Positions 8,925 to 16,694 of a stretch of 40,377 nucleotides of DNA are shown piece after piece. This DNA comes from a virus. The first letter of the stretch is position 1. Each line of letters starts with the position of its first letter. Both the position numbers and the translations under genes were made by a program. The stretch is taken from positions 1-40,377 of IMG/VR virus record IMGVR_UViG_3300036939_000057; one strand, 5' to 3'. Below the pieces are notes generated by a model, which worked only from the letters and a program-made list of their open reading frames with translations, ran no database searches and was not told where the DNA came from.

Positions 8925-11731
8925 GCCGCTCTCCTCCGCATCCAGTCAACCACCTTCGGATCGCGCGCGCCGGCGCGCATCATGCCGTCGCCGATGGCAC
9001 CTGGATTTTCTTTCGCGCCGGCCGCGAGCACGTCGCCCGGTCGCATCGAGGAAAGCCTGGAGGTGAGTTGTTCGAGCATCTCCAGTTGCCGCTGCATCAC
9101 ACTCGCCGCCATACCGCCCATGCCTCCGCGCTGCTGTTGCGCGCCGCCGCCGGACTTCCGCGAGAAGGCGTCCAGGCTCGGGTGTACATAACCGTCCTCG
9201 TCCGGAGTGAAGACTTCAGCGCGGCGCTCGCCGACGAGGTACGCACGGCCGCGCCTGACCGGGCCGCCGCGTTCGCGCGCACCGCTCAAATTGGTGTTGA
9301 TGGTGTTGCCCGTAGTGGAGATCGTCCCGGTCGCCGTGCCCGGGTTTGGCAGGTTGGTGCCGCCGACGCGCGTCGTATTGCTCGGGTTGCTGCTCCGGCG
9401 GAACGCGCCTCCGGATGAGAAGCCGGCCACGCCCTGAGTCAACACGCTGCCCCAGTCACCAGCAAGCGCGCTGCTGCCCATCCCGGCGAGTGTGGAGAGG
9501 ATCGGTCCCGCACCGGGGATGAATGAGAGAAAAGGAGCGGCCACGCCGAGCAGCTTCGAGAAGAAACCTCTCTTCTTCCCGACCTGTTGCTGCGGCATCA
9601 TGCCGCCGATCTGAGCGAAAGCCCCCTTCAAATCCCTGTTAGCCATGATGACGCTCTTAGCGAAGCTGCCGACCGCTACCTCTGAATTATTCAGGGCGTC
9701 GTTTGTTTTCTGAGCGGTGACGGGCAACGCCACCGCGAGCGGCGGCATGATGCTAAGGAAGTCATTGAAAGTTTTAAGCTTTCCCGTCGGGAGTTCGGGT
9801 GCGGCTGGGGTAGGCTCTGCCGCGTCGTAGCCGACGATTCGACCATTCTCATAGACAGGAGACTTGGTAAGCTGGATAGCGCCAGCGGGCGGCTTGAATC
9901 CGACCATGTCCTGAGCGTTCATCACCCGCACGGGCACAACATCTCCAGCGGACAGGGGCAAGTCGCTGCCGGTGACGCCGTTCCGGTAGACGCCGAGACG
10001 TTTGTTGAAGATCGCGAGCGCGCCCCGCATCGTCTGCGTTGGCTGGCCGTAGGGAGACCCGGGGAGGGACGCCCACTCCGGGCCGCCGCGCCGGATGGCT
10101 GTGGCCGCATCGCCGCGCAGGAGAGGCCCGAGCATCCCGCGTTGCCTCATCAGTTCGACCATGCCAAGCTGCTGGTCGTGCTGAGAAGAGAAGTCGAGCG
10201 GGCCGATAGAGCGTTCGACGCCCTTCCAGGTCTTCTCCAGGTACTGGCCTAAGCCCGACGCCGAGCTGGTCGTCATCTTCCCGGTGCGCGGGTCTCGGAA
10301 GGGCACGTAAATGCCAGGATGATCCTCTCCTAAAGCAACCCGACGCCCGCCGAAAATCTTGTTGTAAATCCGGTTGCCGCTCCGGGGATCGAAAGTGCCC
10401 TCTCCCTTTCCGATAGTGTCGATGAGCGCCTGCACGCGCGGATCGTTAAGGAGTGCTTCGAGCGCCTCGCGCAGTCTCCTCTTGCTCTCCTCACTGGCCA
10501 GACCGCCTCTGCCGTTCCTGCCATAAGCGAATCCCTCTATCGCGTTGCCCCCAAATTCCGCGAAGACTCTCGACGGCGAGTTGATGCCGAGCATCGACTT
10601 GAACGGCGAGATGACGGCGTCAAGCGCGAAGTCACCGACCGTTTGCGTCACGAGCGACTTGCCGGCGTTAATGCCCTCGCGCAGACCGCCCGTGAGACCT
10701 CCGCCAAGCACTCCGACCGCCGCCAGCCGGATCATCCCGCTGACCGGCGCGATGGCGGAATTGATGGTGCCGGCGAGTTCGTTTGTCAGGTTCCCGTTCT
10801 TAAGCGCCGCGGCAAGCGTGCGGTTGATGTCTCTCGTCAGTTCTTCGGTCGCCTTCGCCTGCGCCGACTGGATGTTGTCTGCGGCCGCGCTCTTCAGCCC
10901 CGATCCGGTGCCCTCCATCTCCTTCATCGTGCCGCCGTAACGGGCACGCATCTCGGCGCGGATCGCCACGACGGCGGCAGGCCCATTCAAGCGGCCAGTT
11001 TCGGAGAGCTTGCGGGTCTCGGCCACGGTCTTGCCGATAGCATGCGCGAGCATCTCCCACGCGGGGAGGTTCGCGTCGGTCAGCATCTCCATGCTCTCGG
11101 CGGTTACCCGGCCTTCCGACCTGATTTTCCCGAAAGCCCGGACGACCGACTGAACGGCCTCTTCGCTCAAGTCACCCGTGGCGGCGATGGCGTCGCCGAC
11201 ATCGGTCAGCACTTCTTTCACTTCACCGGCTTTAAAGCTGACTGCGCCCATGTACTGGACGGTCTTAATCAGCGGCTCGGTGCGGAAAGGCGTTGCGCCC
11301 GCGAAGCCCCGCATGTCTTTCAGGAACGCCCGCGCCTGGTCGAGATTGCCCTTGAAGAATGTCTTCTTAAGTCCGACCTCGGTAGTCTCAAGGAAGTCGT
11401 TGAACTGGATGCCGGCCTCGGCCGCGTCGGTGAGCGGTGAGACGAGCGAGTGCGCGAGTTGCCCGATCTGCGGCAATCCCTGAATGATCTGGCTGATGTG
11501 GGCGATGCCGGGCAGGAAGCTGCCGCCGCCCGCGCCGGAGGAGCTACCCTTCAGCGCGGACGTAACGCGGTTGAGACCCCTGGCGAACCTGCCGAGCGAG
11601 CCTTCGGCTTTACGGGCGTCCTGGTCTACCGCCTTCAGCTCTTTGTCAGTCGCTTTGAGCGCGGAAAGGCCCTTCGTGCCGTCCACGTCGAGCACGACGC
11701 CAAGTTTGTAAAGGTCGAGTTTTTTTGCCAT
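8921..11731 (-). CDS. Tape measure protein with embedded lambda-R-like transglycosylase domain
   Basis: A 936-aa protein. It sets tail length and is ejected at infection. The N-terminus has the DLYKLGVVLDVDGTKGLSALK pattern of tape measures, followed by helical sequence. INSPSRVFAEFGGNAIEG (about 383-400) is a common tape-measure motif. Residues about 430-580 match phage lambda R endolysin (GH104-type lytic transglycosylase) in order: ALIDTIGKGEGT with candidate catalytic E444, EDHPG, ASGLGQYLEKTW, LDFSSQHDQ, RQRGMLGPLLRGDAATAI, EWASLPGSPYGQ. The C-terminal part has hydrophobic stretches and the GGPVRRGRAYLVGERRAEVF motif. The domain probably opens peptidoglycan during DNA entry. ATG lies 3 nt after the stop of the frameshifted chaperone. 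Confidence 0.9.
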   Translation of the reverse strand: MAKKLDLYKLGVVLDVDGTKGLSALKATDKELKAVDQDARKAEGSLGRFARGLNRVTSALKGSSSGAGGGSFLPGIAHISQIIQGLPQIGQLAHSLVSPLTDAAEAGIQFNDFLETTEVGLKKTFFKGNLDQARAFLKDMRGFAGATPFRTEPLIKTVQYMGAVSFKAGEVKEVLTDVGDAIAATGDLSEEAVQSVVRAFGKIRSEGRVTAESMEMLTDANLPAWEMLAHAIGKTVAETRKLSETGRLNGPAAVVAIRAEMRARYGGTMKEMEGTGSGLKSAAADNIQSAQAKATEELTRDINRTLAAALKNGNLTNELAGTINSAIAPVSGMIRLAAVGVLGGGLTGGLREGINAGKSLVTQTVGDFALDAVISPFKSMLGINSPSRVFAEFGGNAIEGFAYGRNGRGGLASEESKRRLREALEALLNDPRVQALIDTIGKGEGTFDPRSGNRIYNKIFGGRRVALGEDHPGIYVPFRDPRTGKMTTSSASGLGQYLEKTWKGVERSIGPLDFSSQHDQQLGMVELMRQRGMLGPLLRGDAATAIRRGGPEWASLPGSPYGQPTQTMRGALAIFNKRLGVYRNGVTGSDLPLSAGDVVPVRVMNAQDMVGFKPPAGAIQLTKSPVYENGRIVGYDAAEPTPAAPELPTGKLKTFNDFLSIMPPLAVALPVTAQKTNDALNNSEVAVGSFAKSVIMANRDLKGAFAQIGGMMPQQQVGKKRGFFSKLLGVAAPFLSFIPGAGPILSTLAGMGSSALAGDWGSVLTQGVAGFSSGGAFRRSSNPSNTTRVGGTNLPNPGTATGTISTTGNTINTNLSGARERGGPVRRGRAYLVGERRAEVFTPDEDGYVHPSLDAFSRKSGGGAQQQRGGMGGMAASVMQRQLEMLEQLTSRLSSMRPGDVLAAGAKENPGAIGDGMMRAGARDPKVVDWMRRRAA

Positions 11732-11734
11732 TGC

Positions 11735-12288
11735 TCACTGTGGCTTCTGCCTGGCCCTTGCCTTGGCTTCTAGGTCGAGCACGAGACGGTTAATCCAGTA
11801 ACTGTCCTCGGCCAATATCTCGCTCGGCAGCCTCCCCGTTTCCCAGACCAGCATGATCACGTTCTGCTCCAGATCGGGCAGGGGATGTCTTACCTGCCCT
11901 CCACTCCTGTAATACTGGGTCAGGAGTTGGAGGGCTTCGTGTTTGGGTCGCGGTCCTCGGCGATGGCGTTCGAGATGGCGTCGATGTTCGCGTCCTCCAG
12001 GCCGCCGAAGAATTCCGCATCCGGCTTCTGCTCCAGATCTAGTCCGACGCCGAAGTCCGGGATGCCGGAGACGAGCATGGCGAGCTGCGCTTTGAGGACG
12101 TCGAGGCGATCCTGGCCTTCCTTGCCCTCGATGTCAGGAATCTGGCCGGTGGTATCCAGCGAGATCCCGCGGTAATAGACGTCGGTCTCGACGATCTGCT
12201 TATTGCCTTCGTCGTCACGGATGGAAAGTTTGACTTTGACTCTGTGCGGCGCATCGGCGCGTAATTGGCTGGGACTGTATTTAGGCAT
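11735..12288 (-). CDS. Tail assembly chaperone, -1 frameshift fusion (GT-like)
   Basis: Predicted 184-aa product. The first 116 codons are those of the short chaperone (12288 to 11941). A -1 slip at CCCAAAC then reads 68 further codons, starting HEALQLLTQYYRSGG and ending ARARQKPQ at stop 11735-11737. The extension has no start codon of its own, so it is expressed only by frameshifting, as for lambda GT. It contains LLTQYYRSG and DLEQNVIMLVWETG helices typical of T-like domains, which contact the tape measure. The stop is 3 nt before the tape-measure ATG. The frameshift is inferred from the heptamer, its phase and synteny. Confidence 0.8.
11920..12288 (-). CDS. Tail assembly chaperone, unshifted product (G-like)
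   Basis: A 122-aa acidic protein starting MPKYSPSQLRADAPHRVKVKL. N-terminal strands are followed by a helical acidic region (EGKEGQDRLDVLKAQLAMLV, EFFGGLEDANIDAISNAIAED). It sits between tail tube and tape measure, the conserved position of lambda G. It would coat the tape measure before tube polymerisation and be absent from the virion. The family was assigned from synteny and the frameshift site rather than from sequence identity. Confidence 0.75.
   Translation of the reverse strand: MPKYSPSQLRADAPHRVKVKLSIRDDEGNKQIVETDVYYRGISLDTTGQIPDIEGKEGQDRLDVLKAQLAMLVSGIPDFGVGLDLEQKPDAEFFGGLEDANIDAISNAIAEDRDPNTKPSNS
11941..11947 (-). promoter_or_regulatory. Slippery heptamer CCCAAAC for -1 frameshift
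   Basis: In the zero frame the bases read C CCA AAC, the canonical X XXY YYZ arrangement. It lies 18 nt before the zero-frame stop and opens exactly the frame that stays open to the tape-measure gene. Confidence 0.8.
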
Positions 12289-12308
12289 TGACTGTGGCTC
12301 CTGCTAGT

Positions 12309-12343
12309 GAAAACGCGGGACACCTCTCAGCAGGCATCCCGCG
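12309..12343 (-). terminator. Hairpin after tail tube gene, possible partial terminator
   Basis: On the minus strand CGCGGGA and TCCCGCG enclose 16 nt and are followed by TTTTC. It lies between tail tube and chaperone genes. The U tract is short, so it may only reduce read-through and keep tube protein in excess over chaperone and tape measure. Confidence 0.45.
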
Positions 12344-12382
12344 CGATCTGTGGTGTGGCTCACGCACGCTCGGTGCGCGGGA

Positions 12383-13150
12383 TTATTCGAGTTCCAGCAA
12401 ATTCCCGTAGCGACCCAACTCTCCGCTGTCTTCTTTGTTAGGGTCGGCCAGGCACTCGAATTCGAGTTCATAGGTCGAGAAGTCCTCGCCCTTCTCGTCG
12501 AGTTTCTTCGCCGGCATCAACGTGCAGTTGTAAAGCTCTTCGAGGAAAGCGCGCGCGCCGTCGTTGTTGCCGATGTTGATGCCCTCGAAGCGCACGAACT
12601 TGTTGACGACGCGCTTGGTCAGGATCGAGCTGCGCGTCGAGGCGGCGTTGGTGAACGAAGCCTTGAAGGGCTGCGTGAAGCCGGTGACGAGGATGAACTT
12701 CACGCGGCCATATTTGAGATCGACCGTGTAGTTCGTGCCGAGCGCGAGCGTCGCCGGCTCGGCCGCGCTGTCCACGATGGAAAGGGCGGACGCGATGCCG
12801 GTGAAGCCGGGCAACCGGTGCTCCTCGCCGGCGGCGATGCCCGCGGGGAAGGCTTGGGCCGCGACGGCGCCCCCCGCCTTCGCGGTCTTCGTGCCGTGCA
12901 GGATGTACTGGAGGAGCTTGGCCGTCCGCTCCTTGAGCGTGATGGTGCCCTTCACTTCCTGCGACACGGGTACGTGGGCGTCCTTTTCGTTGACCTCGTT
13001 GCGCGTTGAGTAATTGCTCTTGAACTCCTTCGTCACTTCCAGCGAGAGCATCACCTCGCCGACGTCTTCGAGCGCGCCGGGGTTGCCGTCGGCGTCGCGA
13101 TCCGCGACGAAGAGGGGGCCTTTGCCGATGTAATAATTTGTTTTACGCAT
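12383..13150 (-). CDS. Major tail tube protein
   Basis: A 255-aa protein from ATG 13150 (MRKTNYYIGKGPLFVADRDADG). An upstream in-frame start at 13177 would overlap the preceding gene and lacks family support. GALEDVGEVMLSLEVTKEF and KGTITLKERTAKLLQYIL fit siphophage tube proteins, which stack as hexameric beta-barrel rings. The C-terminal half carries YTVDLKYGRVKFI, likely an inserted or surface domain. It lies directly before the frameshift chaperone and tape measure, the standard order. Confidence 0.75.
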   Translation of the reverse strand: MRKTNYYIGKGPLFVADRDADGNPGALEDVGEVMLSLEVTKEFKSNYSTRNEVNEKDAHVPVSQEVKGTITLKERTAKLLQYILHGTKTAKAGGAVAAQAFPAGIAAGEEHRLPGFTGIASALSIVDSAAEPATLALGTNYTVDLKYGRVKFILVTGFTQPFKASFTNAASTRSSILTKRVVNKFVRFEGINIGNNDGARAFLEELYNCTLMPAKKLDEKGEDFSTYELEFECLADPNKEDSGELGRYGNLLELE

Positions 13151-13160
13151 GTCTTTTGCC

Positions 13161-13634
13161 TCACTGATAAGGGTCAAAGGTCGCCGTGTTGTAGACGACG
13201 ATAAATTCGACTGCCGCGCCCGCCACTTCCATCGCGTCGTTCGGGACGACGAAACCTTCCGAGCCGGGCTCCGTGTCTCTGGCCAGGTAGCCCCAGGTCA
13301 GATCCTTGCCGACGGCCGCGACGACGTCGCCGATCATCTTCCGCAGTTCCCTCGCCGGCGTCGCGCCCGTGATGAAGATGCGTACCTGCATCCGGAGCCG
13401 GTGCGTCGCGCCCGTGGAATGCAGGCTCTCCTTCGAGACGGCGTCGGGCAGGTCGTAGACGCCGAGGACGGCCTTACTCGGCTGCTCCTTCAGTTCCCGC
13501 TCGTCGAACCGCTGCGGCCAGTCTTCCACGCGCGCCCCGATCTCGGTCTGGTAGCCGTTCGCGACCCGGATAAGTCCCATACGGGCGATGACCGCATCGA
13601 CGATCTTTTGCCGTTTGGTGTCGCTGTCAGCCAT
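13161..13634 (-). CDS. Tail terminator/minor tail protein (gpU-like)
   Basis: A 157-aa protein starting MADSDTKRQKIVDAVIARM, a helix, then RVEDWPQRFDERELKEQPSKAVLGVYD. The remainder is beta-rich with RLRMQVRIFIT, as in tail terminator proteins that cap the tube. Start and upstream stop overlap (TGATGG). The place between head-tail joiner and tail tube supports the call; sequence alone does not prove it. Confidence 0.65.
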   Translation of the reverse strand: MADSDTKRQKIVDAVIARMGLIRVANGYQTEIGARVEDWPQRFDERELKEQPSKAVLGVYDLPDAVSKESLHSTGATHRLRMQVRIFITGATPARELRKMIGDVVAAVGKDLTWGYLARDTEPGSEGFVVPNDAMEVAGAAVEFIVVYNTATFDPYQ

Positions 13635-13936
13635 CAGATCTCCGCCAGGCGAACTATCGAGGTGCCGGTGCCGTCCGGGTGGATGCCCTCGACTCGATAA
13701 GTCGCGCCGTTCACTGTCGCCGTGTCCCTGCGCTTGAGAGCGACAAGAGACGCGGTCGGAGCCTGCAGGAACGGCGCGGGCTCCTCGATGTCGGTGTTGT
13801 TGATGTCCACCGAGTTCGAGGGGTCGTTAAAGATGACGGCTACGGTGGCGATTGTGGCCACGCCGCGGGTGAACACGGCGTCCACCGCGAAGCCGGTCGT
13901 TACGTCAAAGAACGGTGAGAGGTCTTCCTGAAACAT
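13634..13936 (-). CDS. Head-tail joining protein (gpFII-like)
   Basis: A 100-aa protein with the pattern of the phage attachment family of lambda FII: MFQEDLSPFFDVTTGFAVDAVF at the N-terminus, a central VAVIFNDPSNS, and a C-terminal GATYRVEGIHPDGTGTSIVRL. It would sit at the head-tail interface. The upstream RBS GAGGGAG is strong. Confidence 0.7.
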   Translation of the reverse strand: MFQEDLSPFFDVTTGFAVDAVFTRGVATIATVAVIFNDPSNSVDINNTDIEEPAPFLQAPTASLVALKRRDTATVNGATYRVEGIHPDGTGTSIVRLAEI

Positions 13937-13955
13937 ATCTCCCTCTCGGAAAAGT

Positions 13956-14058
13956 TTTCCGGGCCGGGGCGGGAGCGGCGAAGGCGGCGCTGGCTCGGTC
14001 GGTGTCGTGACCTGGAGTCTCGCAGCGCTGCTCGCCGGTGCCTGCTCCGGCCCGGAAA
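13956..14058. repeat. 12-bp inverted repeat spanning an intergenic gap
   Basis: TTTCCGGGCCGG (13956..13967) is the exact reverse complement of 14047..14058, enclosing 79 bp between decoration-like and joiner genes. A second palindrome, CGGAAAA-G-TTTTCCG, overlaps its left arm at 13947..13961. In the minus-strand mRNA this would make a long stable stem just before the joiner RBS. Confidence 0.6.
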
Positions 14059-14062
14059 TTCG

Positions 14063-14503
14063 TCAGACGATCAACTCCTGGGCGTAGCCGCGCTGCTCGG
14101 CGCTCGACGGCGTTTCCGATGCGCGCGACAGAATCGCGACGACGGAGGCGTAAGTGCCGGCCGCGCCGTCGCCGCCGGTCATCGTCAGATCGAGGTAGCG
14201 TTTGTGGCCGTTCAGGTTGACGTGGATGGCGACGAGCTTGTTGTCATCCGTGGCCGCCGGAAGCGTGGCCGGCGCGACGCTGAAGTCCGCGCCCTCGACG
14301 TCCGCCGCGTCCGACATGTCCGCCGCGTCGCCCTCGCGCAGCTTCAGCGCGGCGAGCGCGACATCGAGCGCGCCGAGCAGGATGATGATCGTCACGTAGC
14401 GGAAGCCGAGCGTGTCGATGGTGGCCGTGGTGAAAGCCGCGTTGTCCACAATCGCGCCGGGGTTGGTAACGGCGACGACCTTCTGGGCAAGACTGTTAAT
14501 CAT
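14063..14503 (-). CDS. Capsid decoration-like protein
   Basis: A 146-aa protein with the order seen in a widespread phage family next to capsid genes: ATIDTLGFRYVTIIILLGA, then LAALKLREGDAADMSD, ATDDNKLVAIHVNLNGHKRYLDL, AGTYASVVAILSRASETP. It is beta-rich, soluble and directly downstream of the capsid gene, consistent with a head cement or decoration role. That role is inferred. The RBS AGAGGT lies at good spacing. Confidence 0.65.
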   Translation of the reverse strand: MINSLAQKVVAVTNPGAIVDNAAFTTATIDTLGFRYVTIIILLGALDVALAALKLREGDAADMSDAADVEGADFSVAPATLPAATDDNKLVAIHVNLNGHKRYLDLTMTGGDGAAGTYASVVAILSRASETPSSAEQRGYAQELIV

Positions 14504-14587
14504 TTCAATTGACCTCTAAGCTGTGGGCGGAGGCCGTGCCTCCGCCCGGGTTCATGTTGCGCGCCGGAGTTGTGCCGGCCGGGACGG

Positions 14588-16621
14588 TTACGCGGCCTTC
14601 GTGATCAAGCCGATGACGGGGCCGGGCTCGCGGTCGTCGGCCGACGCCGCGACGTTGCCCACGTCGTGGTTGTTGATGTCGAAACGCTGCGTGCCTTTAA
14701 TGGACATGAGGTCTTCCTCGAAGTCCGTGTCGTTCGAGTCCGTGAGCTTGATCATGATGCCGCGGCGGTCGCCGAACATCGAAGACTTGCGCAGGTCGCC
14801 GAGGAAGCACGGGATCTGGCTCACGGCGGAAGACTTCGGCAGCACCTGCGCGACCTCGACCTGGTAGCCCATGAACGACTTGACGCGCGCGCCCTCGACC
14901 TCGGCCGCAGTCACGCCGCCGGCTTCGAGGATGATGCGCACCATCACTTCGGCCCAGAACGTCTTCGAGCAGAACCAGCGGGCGTTCGGCCCGTCGGCGT
15001 ACTGCGGCAGACGCCCGATGACCTTCAAAAAGTCGGCGCGCTGGATTCCGTCCCACGTGTCGTCCGAAGCTTCGATGAGTCCCGCGACGTGCCCGAGCGT
15101 CGGCACGACCTGAGCATTGTTCGGATTGCGCAGGCGTTTGGTGATGCCGACGATGCCGTGATAGTCGCCGGAGCCGTCGCCGATGAAGCCGGCCTCGTCC
15201 TCGCTCACCGAGAAGGCGTAAGCGATCTCATAGGCGAGGTCGTCGGCCATCGAGATGACCGCGTCTTCGGAAAGCTCTTCCTCGTACTTGGCAAGCACCA
15301 TCCACTTGCGAGCGAACAACTCGACCAGATCCCACTTCTTCTTCGACTCGGTGCCGCGGCGGCTCGCGCCCTTCGCGCCGACGGGCTTGGCCAGCAGGCC
15401 GCCCCTGCGCCGCGGCCGCGTCTTCGAGTCCGAGGCCATCGGCACGACATTGGCGAAGCGGCGGAAGACGCCGAACTGCTCGCGCAGGTCGATCATGACC
15501 GCCTCGAACTCCGTCGGCACGAGGAAGCCGCCCGATTCGTTGTCGCTCTCACTGTGGGCGCGCTCCAGAAGGATGCCCTGCTCGCGGCAGAAGTCCATCG
15601 CACGCTTGTGCAGCTTGGAACCGGCGGCGCGCGCCATCGGGCCGGCGATCATGAACATGCCGAAGCGGTAGGCCGTCTTGGCGGCGTCCTGACCGCGGAA
15701 GCTCTTGAGGCCGCCGGTGTAGGCGCCGCGCGCGATCTGCACGCTCTCGCCGCCGTTGCGCTCGGCGGCCGCGCCCGGCTCTTCCGTCGGCGTGGGCGTC
15801 TGCGCCTTTTTGCGCTTGGCCTGCACGGCGGCGCGGAACTCGGTCATGGTCTTCTCTTCGACTTTGCCGGCAGCTGCGAAATCGCGCGCCAGTTCAACTT
15901 CGCCGAGCAATTCGCCCAGTTTGATAAGTTCTTCTTCCACGGTTTTTGTCCTCACTTGAATGGTTGATTGTTCGGCGCGCCCTTCGGCGCTCAGGTCTTG
16001 GGTGGGCGGCTCATCCGCCGGCGACGCTTGTTCGTCGCGCTCTTCCGTCTCCAGCATCTCCGCGGCCAGCGCCTCGAAGTCGAGATCGCCGAGCTCGCGC
16101 CCGATGCCGGTCGTGACGTCCGCGGGAACGGAGACGAGGGAGTCTTCGATCATTTCCCAGTCGTCCGACTGGTAGACCGGCCCCTCTTCGTCCGTCTCGC
16201 GCACGAAGTGGAGTTCGTGAAGCATCGCCCCGACCGAGGTGTTACGGCGGATGCCGTCAATGACGTCCTGGAACTCCTGCTCGCCGAGCGGCGAGCGGCT
16301 GAAGCGGACCGTGCCGCGCGTCTTGTGCCCATCAGTCTTGACGGTGCCGTCAACGTGGACGCCGATCTGCTTGGAGCGGTCATGCTCGGAGAGGAAGGGG
16401 CCGCCATTGTTGATGCGGTCGAGGCGGACGCAGCCGGGCGCGTGGTTGAGGATGAGCTTGCCGAACCAGTGCTCGACCGGCAGGTCGGACGAGAAAGACA
16501 TCTCGACCGTGCGCGCCTCCTCATCGATAGTCATCTCGGCGCGCTGCAGGGGCATCGCCCGCTTCAGCTTTTTGCCGAGCAGTTTGTCGAGTTGCGCTCG
16601 TTGTAGTTGCTTCTTTGCCAT
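14588..16621 (-). CDS. Fused prohead protease-major capsid protein (HK97 type)
   Basis: A 677-aa protein from ATG 16621. Residues about 1-190 are an HK97-type (S78-like) prohead protease: AEMTIDEEARTVEMSFSS, then candidate catalytic His80 in FLSEHDRS and Ser129 in RRNTSVGAML, ending SLVSVPADVTTG. A polar helical linker (about 200-300) would act as the scaffold/delta region. The C-terminal ~330 residues are an HK97-fold capsid protein (SGGFLVPTEFEAVMIDLREQ, VFRRFANVVPM, VEVAQVLPKSSA). No separate scaffold gene is present. Self-cleavage must release the mature capsid domain. Earlier non-ATG starts up to 16669 exist but would overlap the promoter-like motif at 16658. Confidence 0.88.
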   Translation of the reverse strand: MAKKQLQRAQLDKLLGKKLKRAMPLQRAEMTIDEEARTVEMSFSSDLPVEHWFGKLILNHAPGCVRLDRINNGGPFLSEHDRSKQIGVHVDGTVKTDGHKTRGTVRFSRSPLGEQEFQDVIDGIRRNTSVGAMLHELHFVRETDEEGPVYQSDDWEMIEDSLVSVPADVTTGIGRELGDLDFEALAAEMLETEERDEQASPADEPPTQDLSAEGRAEQSTIQVRTKTVEEELIKLGELLGEVELARDFAAAGKVEEKTMTEFRAAVQAKRKKAQTPTPTEEPGAAAERNGGESVQIARGAYTGGLKSFRGQDAAKTAYRFGMFMIAGPMARAAGSKLHKRAMDFCREQGILLERAHSESDNESGGFLVPTEFEAVMIDLREQFGVFRRFANVVPMASDSKTRPRRRGGLLAKPVGAKGASRRGTESKKKWDLVELFARKWMVLAKYEEELSEDAVISMADDLAYEIAYAFSVSEDEAGFIGDGSGDYHGIVGITKRLRNPNNAQVVPTLGHVAGLIEASDDTWDGIQRADFLKVIGRLPQYADGPNARWFCSKTFWAEVMVRIILEAGGVTAAEVEGARVKSFMGYQVEVAQVLPKSSAVSQIPCFLGDLRKSSMFGDRRGIMIKLTDSNDTDFEEDLMSIKGTQRFDINNHDVGNVAASADDREPGPVIGLITKAA

Positions 16622-16657
16622 AATTGCCGGCGGAGAGTGATGTCCTCTCACACCGGC

Positions 16658-16684
16658 AACTATATTCAAATTTGAAATTCTAAG
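16658..16684 (-). promoter_or_regulatory. Promoter-like motif upstream of capsid gene
   Basis: On the minus strand CTTAGA-N14-TATAGTT lies 37 nt before the capsid ATG. Two further copies with identical 14-nt spacing precede other minus-strand units (21843, 23886). The distal part fits a -10 box; the proximal part is not a standard -35. An embedded palindrome TTCAAATTTGAA lies between the two blocks. Confidence 0.6.
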
Positions 16685-16694
16685 GTTTGGAACT

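Noticed and set aside
10643-11440. 265-codon plus-strand frame inside the tape measure
   Set aside because: Antisense shadow; no RBS and no recognisable domain.
11790-12020. Separate gene after the tail chaperone
   Set aside because: It is the third reading frame; the biologically open frame is the -1 frame reached through the slippery site.
14570-15967. 465-codon open frame on the plus strand
   Set aside because: Lies antisense to the capsid-protease gene; long open antisense frames are expected in GC-rich coding DNA. Composition is His/Arg/Asp-rich with no domain.
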